From the NCBI GenBank assembly GCA_016702555.1, contig JADJDV010000008.1:24815-88814 (forward strand): DNA of 64,000 nt, in the 5' to 3' direction. Shown one piece after another: positions 60,306 to 64,000 of the stretch. This stretch comes from Burkholderiales bacterium (GTDB taxonomy: Bacteria > Pseudomonadota > Gammaproteobacteria > Burkholderiales > Burkholderiaceae_C). The stretch's first letter is position 1; each line of letters starts with the position of its first letter. The position numbers and the translations under genes are program-made. The notes beneath the pieces are model-generated. The model worked only from the letters and a program-made list of their open reading frames with translations, did no database searches and was not told the origin of the DNA.

Positions 60306-60524
60306 ATGACCAGGAACAACGCTCCCCAGGCACCGACGAACAGCTACGCGACGGACGGCAAGTGCCACAACGCCGAGCCGGGCACCTACGGCCACGAATG
60401 CGGCAAGCCGGCCGCATGGATCGGCACGAACCACAAGGGGTTCAGCTCGGGATTCTGCGACGACTGCAAGCGCCACGGCTACGAAGCCCGCGACGTGATC
60501 GCGTGGCGGCGTGCTGACACTTGA
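60306..60524 (+). CDS. Small Cys-containing protein downstream of klcA
   Basis: 72 residues from ATG 60306 with CAGGAGG upstream. Cysteines in DGKCHNAE, GHECGK and FCDDCKRH could form a zinc site. A gene of this type follows klcA on IncP-1 plasmids. Function unknown. Confidence 0.6.
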   Translation: MTRNNAPQAPTNSYATDGKCHNAEPGTYGHECGKPAAWIGTNHKGFSSGFCDDCKRHGYEARDVIAWRRADT

Positions 60525-60535
60525 GGGGCCGGCCG

Positions 60536-61742
60536 ATGGCGAAGAAACGCAAGACGCCGGCCCAGCCGGGCCAGGGACTGGAACGCGCCGGCGGCCAAGC
60601 TGCTGGCCGAGCTGCCCACCGACCGCGACGAGCTGCTGGCCGCCGCCGTGGCGGCCGTGGTGGAGATCGACGCGGCGATCATGCGCGGTGACGGTGCGGC
60701 CGCCGAGGCGGCCAGCGACCGATACGAGGCCGTCATCTGGAAGATGAACGGCGGAACGCACGTGGGCAGCATGGCCGACCACGACGCGCCCGGCCAGGTC
60801 ATCGAGCGCCATTGCGCGGCGGTGCCTGGCGACGTGCCTTGTGGGGCCAGCGCGGCCAGTTCCTGGTCGCGGATGGCGACATGCGCGCCCTGGTGGAGTA
60901 CGAGGCCGGCTACGGCGGGCCGCTGGGTGCCCACTTCCAGTTCCACGTCATCGACCTGGACAGGCCGTTTATCTCCGAAACGGGCTACCGCTCGCACTTC
61001 GACACGGCGCAGGGCTGCATGACGGTGGACGAGGTTGCGCGCGGCATCCTGGCTGCGCAGCGAGCCGAGAAGAAGCGCCCGGTGATGGTCGAGGCCAGCT
61101 ACCGCGACCGCCTGGCCGATGCTCCCCTGCCCGCTTGGCTGGCCGGCTTGGAGCCGCCGGCGCGGCGCGCACCGGCGACCGTCCTGGTGCCGCCGGGGTT
61201 CGTCCTGGTCGATGTGGTGCTGCCCTCGCATCGGGCCTTCATCGCCAGGCGCTGGGCGGCCGAGGCCGCGACCAGGATCAAGGCGGCCAGGGCCGCCGGG
61301 TTGGACGCCAAGGGAAAATCACCGGCGCAGGCCCGAGCGAGATCCCGCATCGCCAGAAACGACGATGACCTGCAGCATCGTCAAAGCCGACGATGCCGAG
61401 CCGGGCGAGGGCGGGCCTGTATCGCCGGAAACAACGATGCCGCGAGCGAGCGCGGCAACCTGCAGCATCGCCAGGAATGGCGATGGAGGCCCGGCCGACC
61501 TGGTGGAGTTCAAGCCCGGCCAGCGGTGCGAGATCGTGAGCGTCCATCACCCGGTTTTCGACCGCTACATCGGCAAGCGCATCATCATCGTGAAGGTGCA
61601 TCCCGACACCCGCCAGGTGTGGGCGCACGACGACAGGCCGGTAACGTACAAGACCAATCGCGCAGGCCGGCGCGTGGTCGATTCAGACCCGAGCTGCATC
61701 CAGTCGATCTACGGCTTCGACCAGTTGCGGCTTATCACTTGA
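60536..61742 (+). pseudogene. klcB: KlcB-like gene with three frameshifts
   Basis: Starts MAKKRKTPAQPGQG, then jumps frame at ~60578 (extra A in GGGACTGG) to WNAPAAKLLAELPTDRDELL, back at ~60838 (missing T) to LWGQRGQFLVADGDMRALVE, and again near 61330 to SPETTMTCSIVKADDAEPG, ending at 61742. The sum is about 400 codons, as expected for KlcB. The third junction is the least certain. KlcB has no clear biochemical role. Confidence 0.65.
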
Positions 61743-61758
61743 CCAGGAGAACGAACGA

Positions 61759-62015
61759 ATGACGAACGACGCCAATATCCGGCTGGAGTGCTTGAAGCCG
61801 GCCGAACGCTGGGCGCAGCCGACCGGGGAGGAAGTCCGCGAGGTGCTGCGCCTGGCCGGGTTCAGCGGCAGCAAGGCCGCGAAGGCGCTGGGCTGGGCGC
61901 GAAGGGCGACCGCACGATCCGCCGCTGGATCGGCGAGGACACCCCGATTCCCTATGCGGCATGGGCGATCCTGTGCGACCAGGCCGGGCTGGGCGTGATC
62001 TGGAAAGAGGATTGA
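61759..62015 (+). pseudogene. korC: KorC repressor, one-base frameshift
   Basis: MTNDANIRLECLKPAERWAQ ... GFSGSKAAKALG, then the rest (GDRTIRRWIGEDTPIPYAAW ... GVIWKED) is in another frame; one C is missing in GGGCTGGGC near 61892. KorC represses the klc and kle promoters. Two intact KorC operators remain in the window. Length after correction is 85 residues, the normal size. Confidence 0.8.
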
Positions 62016-62030
62016 CGCCAAGGGAAAGGT

Positions 62031-62121
62031 TTTAGCGGCTAAAGTTTAGCCTTCGGATTCCGGTAAAGCGAAAAAAGTTTAGCTAAAGTGCTTGACAGGT
62101 TAGGGCATTTTGCCCTAATAT
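62031..62121 (+). promoter_or_regulatory. kleA promoter with KorB, KorA and KorC operators
   Basis: KorB site TTTAGCGGCTAAA (62031-62043), KorA site GTTTAGCTAAAG (62077-62088), -35 TTGACA (62092-62097), KorC site TAGGGCATTTTGCCCTA (62101-62117), -10 TAATAT (62116-62121). Almost a copy of the klcA promoter, as known in IncP-1 plasmids. Confidence 0.9.
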
Positions 62122-62172
62122 AGCACCTGAAGGCCGGGCACATTGCCCAGGTCAACTACCGGAGAAAGTCCG

Positions 62173-62408
62173 ATGAGCGACAACAAGATTATGCCCTGGA
62201 TTGACGAGCTGGAGGGCGCGGCAGCGACCGACTTCCCGGCCCGCCGTGACGAGATCGCGGCCATGATGGCCGAGGCGGCCGAGCTGGTGTGCAAAGCCGA
62301 GGAACTGCGCGGCAAGGCGTACTTCGCCGGATGCTCCTGGAGGGGCAGGCCAAGGGCCATTGGTCGATGGAAGCCGTCGAGCAGGCCAAGCGCCGGGCCG
62401 GCTGGTAA
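62173..62408 (+). pseudogene. kleA: KleA, one-base frameshift
   Basis: MSDNKIMPWIDELEGAAATD to RGKAYFAGC is normal KleA; the remainder (LEGQAKGHWSMEAVEQAKRR) continues in another frame after ~62330 and stops at 62406-62408. KleA is a small coiled-coil protein of the kle operon with unknown role in plasmid maintenance. Confidence 0.75.
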
Positions 62409-62414
62409 GAGCAC

Positions 62415-62522
62415 ATGGCCCGGTCGGCAACGGCCGGGCCTATCGAGGACGCCAAGAAGGAGTATTGCGTGAGCCGAGGCAAGATCAAGGGCGGCCCCAG
62501 GTGGAGGAACGCCCCGGAGTGA
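62415..62522 (+). CDS. Possible short peptide between kleA and kleE
   Basis: 35 residues from ATG 62415 (ARSATAGPIEDAKKEYCVSR). Its stop lies in the loop of a GCCCCGGA/TCCGGGGC hairpin (62511-62530). No family is recognised and it may be a chance frame. Confidence 0.25.
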   Translation: MARSATAGPIEDAKKEYCVSRGKIKGGPRWRNAPE

Positions 62523-62616
62523 TCCGGGGCGCTTGGCCTGGTGCTGGCACACCGTAACCATGCTTCCGAGTGGGAGCACCCAGCATTCAACACGTAAGCG
62601 CGTGGAGGGTCAAGCT

Positions 62617-62943
62617 ATGTCCAACATCATCAAGTTCCCCCAGGAGATCGAGCAGCCCGCCGCGCCCGCGCCGGTGGAGCCTGCCGCCGCGTCTGCTGCC
62701 CCCAACAAGGCCCCCGGTGCTGGCCTGCTGGCCGGCCTGGTCAAGTTCGTATGGGTGGCGACCGTGCTGGTCTGGCCGATCCTCAAGTGGGTGCTGTCGA
62801 TTGCCACCTTCTTCCAGTTCGTGCGGATGCTCTACCACTGGAACACGCCTGGCGTGTATGCCGGTTGGTCGTTCCTGGCGTACTTCGCGGTGCTGACCGC
62901 GATCACCTACTTCGTTTCGATCTACAAGCCGAAGGGGCTTTGA
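62617..62943 (+). CDS. kleE: KleE membrane protein
   Basis: 108 residues, intact. MSNIIKFPQEIEQP, Ala/Pro-rich start, then two membrane helices (VKFVWVATVLVWPILKW; GWSFLAYFAVLTAITYFV). Typical IncP-1 KleE; role in maintenance is unclear. Confidence 0.9.
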   Translation: MSNIIKFPQEIEQPAAPAPVEPAAASAAPNKAPGAGLLAGLVKFVWVATVLVWPILKWVLSIATFFQFVRMLYHWNTPGVYAGWSFLAYFAVLTAITYFVSIYKPKGL

Positions 62944-62944
62944 C

Positions 62945-63274
62945 ATGAAAAAACAGACCCTACCCTACCCGCCGGGATTCGTGGAGCCGAACACCGGCCG
63001 GGTGGCCGTCCTGGTGCGCGAGTACGCGGCCAGCGACTTGAACGGCGATGCGCCGGCCTATTGGTACAGCGCGCAATCCGAGGAATGGGGCCTTGACCCC
63101 TGGCGACTGGTGGAAGGCGTCGATCCGCACACCGCCGGCGGTCAGTTCGACGTGTGCTTTGCCAACGGTTCGAGCCGCACGGTCGGCCCGCTGATGACGT
63201 TGTTCATGAGTGCCGCTGACGCGGCCAGGTTGAACGCCAAGAAAGAAGATCACGCGCCCATTTTTAGCCGCTAA
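62945..63274 (+). CDS. kleF: KleF
   Basis: 109 residues, intact, one base after the kleE stop. MKKQTLPYPPGFVEPNTGRV and GGQFDVCFANGSSRTVGPLM are characteristic. Function unknown; it is part of the Kor-controlled kle operon. Confidence 0.9.
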   Translation: MKKQTLPYPPGFVEPNTGRVAVLVREYAASDLNGDAPAYWYSAQSEEWGLDPWRLVEGVDPHTAGGQFDVCFANGSSRTVGPLMTLFMSAADAARLNAKKEDHAPIFSR

Positions 63275-63308
63275 AACGCTTGACGCGGGCGGCGAGTTTA
63301 GCTAAACT
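63263..63308 (+). promoter_or_regulatory. korA-incC promoter with KorB and KorA operators
   Basis: KorB site TTTAGCCGCTAAA (63263-63275), -35 TTGACG (63280-63285), KorA site GTTTAGCTAAAC (63296-63307, a perfect palindrome) over the -10 box TAAACT (63303-63308). The autoregulated promoter of the IncP-1 central control operon. Confidence 0.9.
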
Positions 63309-63381
63309 TCTGCACATGGTCGGCGGCTGGCACCGCCTTTTTGTTCAACAACCGGGTGTGGAGTTTATATGGGTGTTCTCC

Positions 63382-63688
63382 ATGAAGAAACGGCTAACCG
63401 AAGCCCAATTCCAGGCGGCGATCAAGGGCCTGGAGATCGGGCAACAGACCATCGACATAGCGCGCGGCGTGCTGGTCGATGGAAGGCCCAGGCCGAGTTT
63501 GTGGCCCTCGCTGGGGCTGACCAAGGGGGCGGTATCGCAAGCGGTCAGCCGCGTGTGGGCAGTGGCGGGGGAAGTGCTCCCGCAGGGCTTCGAGCGGGTG
63601 ACGGCGGTACTGCCGGAGCATCAACGTTCATCGTCAAGCGTTGGAAGCCGACGCCAAGGGAAAGAGGAAACAGGAACCCAACTCATGA
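63382..63688 (+). pseudogene. korA: KorA/TrfB repressor with several one-base indels
   Basis: MKKRLTEAQFQAAIKGLEIG ... IARGVLVDG is normal. A missing C near 63481 and an extra C near 63507 scramble about nine residues, then GLTKGAVSQAVSRVW to VTAVLPEHQ is normal. A missing G near 63618 and another near 63646 affect FIVKRWEADAKG. Expected end is just before incC (overlapping ATGA at 63685). KorA is the main repressor of IncP-1 maintenance genes. Confidence 0.75.
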
Positions 63689-64000
63689 AAACACTGGTCA
63701 CGGCAATTCAGAAAGGCGGTCAAGGCAAGACGTTCGCAACCTGCCACCTGGCGTTCGACTTCCAGGAGCGCGGCCTTCCGGGTTGCGGTGATCGACCTGG
63801 ACACCCAGGGCAATGCGAGCTGGACGCTGGCCGGCCACGACTCGGGCTATCCCGCCAGTCGCATGTTCACCGCCGGCGGCGACGAGCTGCGCGCCTGGTT
63901 CGCTGACCGGGAGGATGACGGCCTGGCGCTGATCGCGGCAGACGCCAACCCTGGCGAACCTGGACAAGATGGAGCTTTCCCAGGCGGCCGCCGCGCTGCG
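63685..64000 (+). pseudogene. incC: IncC partition ATPase, start only, with frameshifts, cut by window end
   Basis: MKTLVTAIQKGGQGKTFATC carries the Walker A motif. An extra C near 63777 shifts the frame before VAVIDLDTQGNASWTLAGHD, and another extra C near 63950 shifts it before LANLDKMELSQAAAAL. IncC is the ParA partner of KorB. The gene runs on past base 64000. Confidence 0.75.

Overview
The window looks like a 64 kb stretch of a conjugative, metal-resistance plasmid from a Gram-negative host, most likely a betaproteobacterium of the order Burkholderiales (Comamonas/Delftia/Acidovorax-like). The evidence is the high GC content, an IS1071 element, IncP-1 type kor/kle/klc genes and beta-proteobacterial czc genes. 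No tRNA, rRNA or CRISPR was seen. These statements come from reading the sequence and recognising families; no database search was run.

Layout. 0-6 kb: a Mom-like protein, a RelE/ParE-type toxin-antitoxin pair, and two operons (a DUF3560-like protein with small partners; an orphan DNA methyltransferase), each behind a copy of the same ~400-bp repeat. 6-13.6 kb: stbABC (leftward) and trwABC (rightward, MobF relaxase) diverge from a hairpin-rich oriT region, the layout known from the IncW plasmid R388. 13.6-16.7 kb: a signalling cassette (periplasmic molybdopterin-domain-like protein, hybrid histidine kinase, convergent response regulator with N-terminal HTH). 16.8-27.3 kb: a complete virB1-virB11 mating-pair operon with an extra lipoprotein between virB5 and virB6. 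28-33.2 kb: metal island 1 (CzcRS-like pair, Zn/Cd/Pb P-type ATPase, MerR regulator). 33.2-41.8 kb: trbM, a KorA-like regulator, small genes, parAB, a second TrfB-like protein, repA, an iteron origin, an unusual lipoprotein and an H-NS-like protein. 41.9-52.5 kb: metal island 2 (czcICBA, an MCR/EptA-like phosphoethanolamine transferase, czcD). 52.7-55.5 kb: umuDC-like genes and a divergent SRAP gene around a LexA box. 55.7-58.9 kb: IS1071. 58.9-64 kb: an IncP-1 central control segment (dinJ/yafQ, klcA, klcB, korC, kleA, kleE, kleF, korA, incC) that continues past the window.

How it fits together. One plasmid backbone (R388-like mobilisation, VirB T4SS, RepA/iterons, ParAB) carries two metal islands and is joined through IS1071 to a second, IncP-1-type backbone. 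The first backbone appears to have its own global control: a 17-bp operator occurs in pairs 31-32 bp apart at three promoters (virB1/response regulator, trbM/KorA-like, lipoprotein); an AGGTGTA element occurs at five promoter regions; a TCGTAC-CT-GTACGA palindrome occurs three times. Two KorA/TrfB-like proteins and ParB are candidate readers. In the IncP-1 part the KorA, KorB and KorC operators are intact, but at least seven genes carry one-base frameshifts, while the first 58.9 kb is clean. That contrast points either to decay of a redundant control region or to a locally poor consensus.
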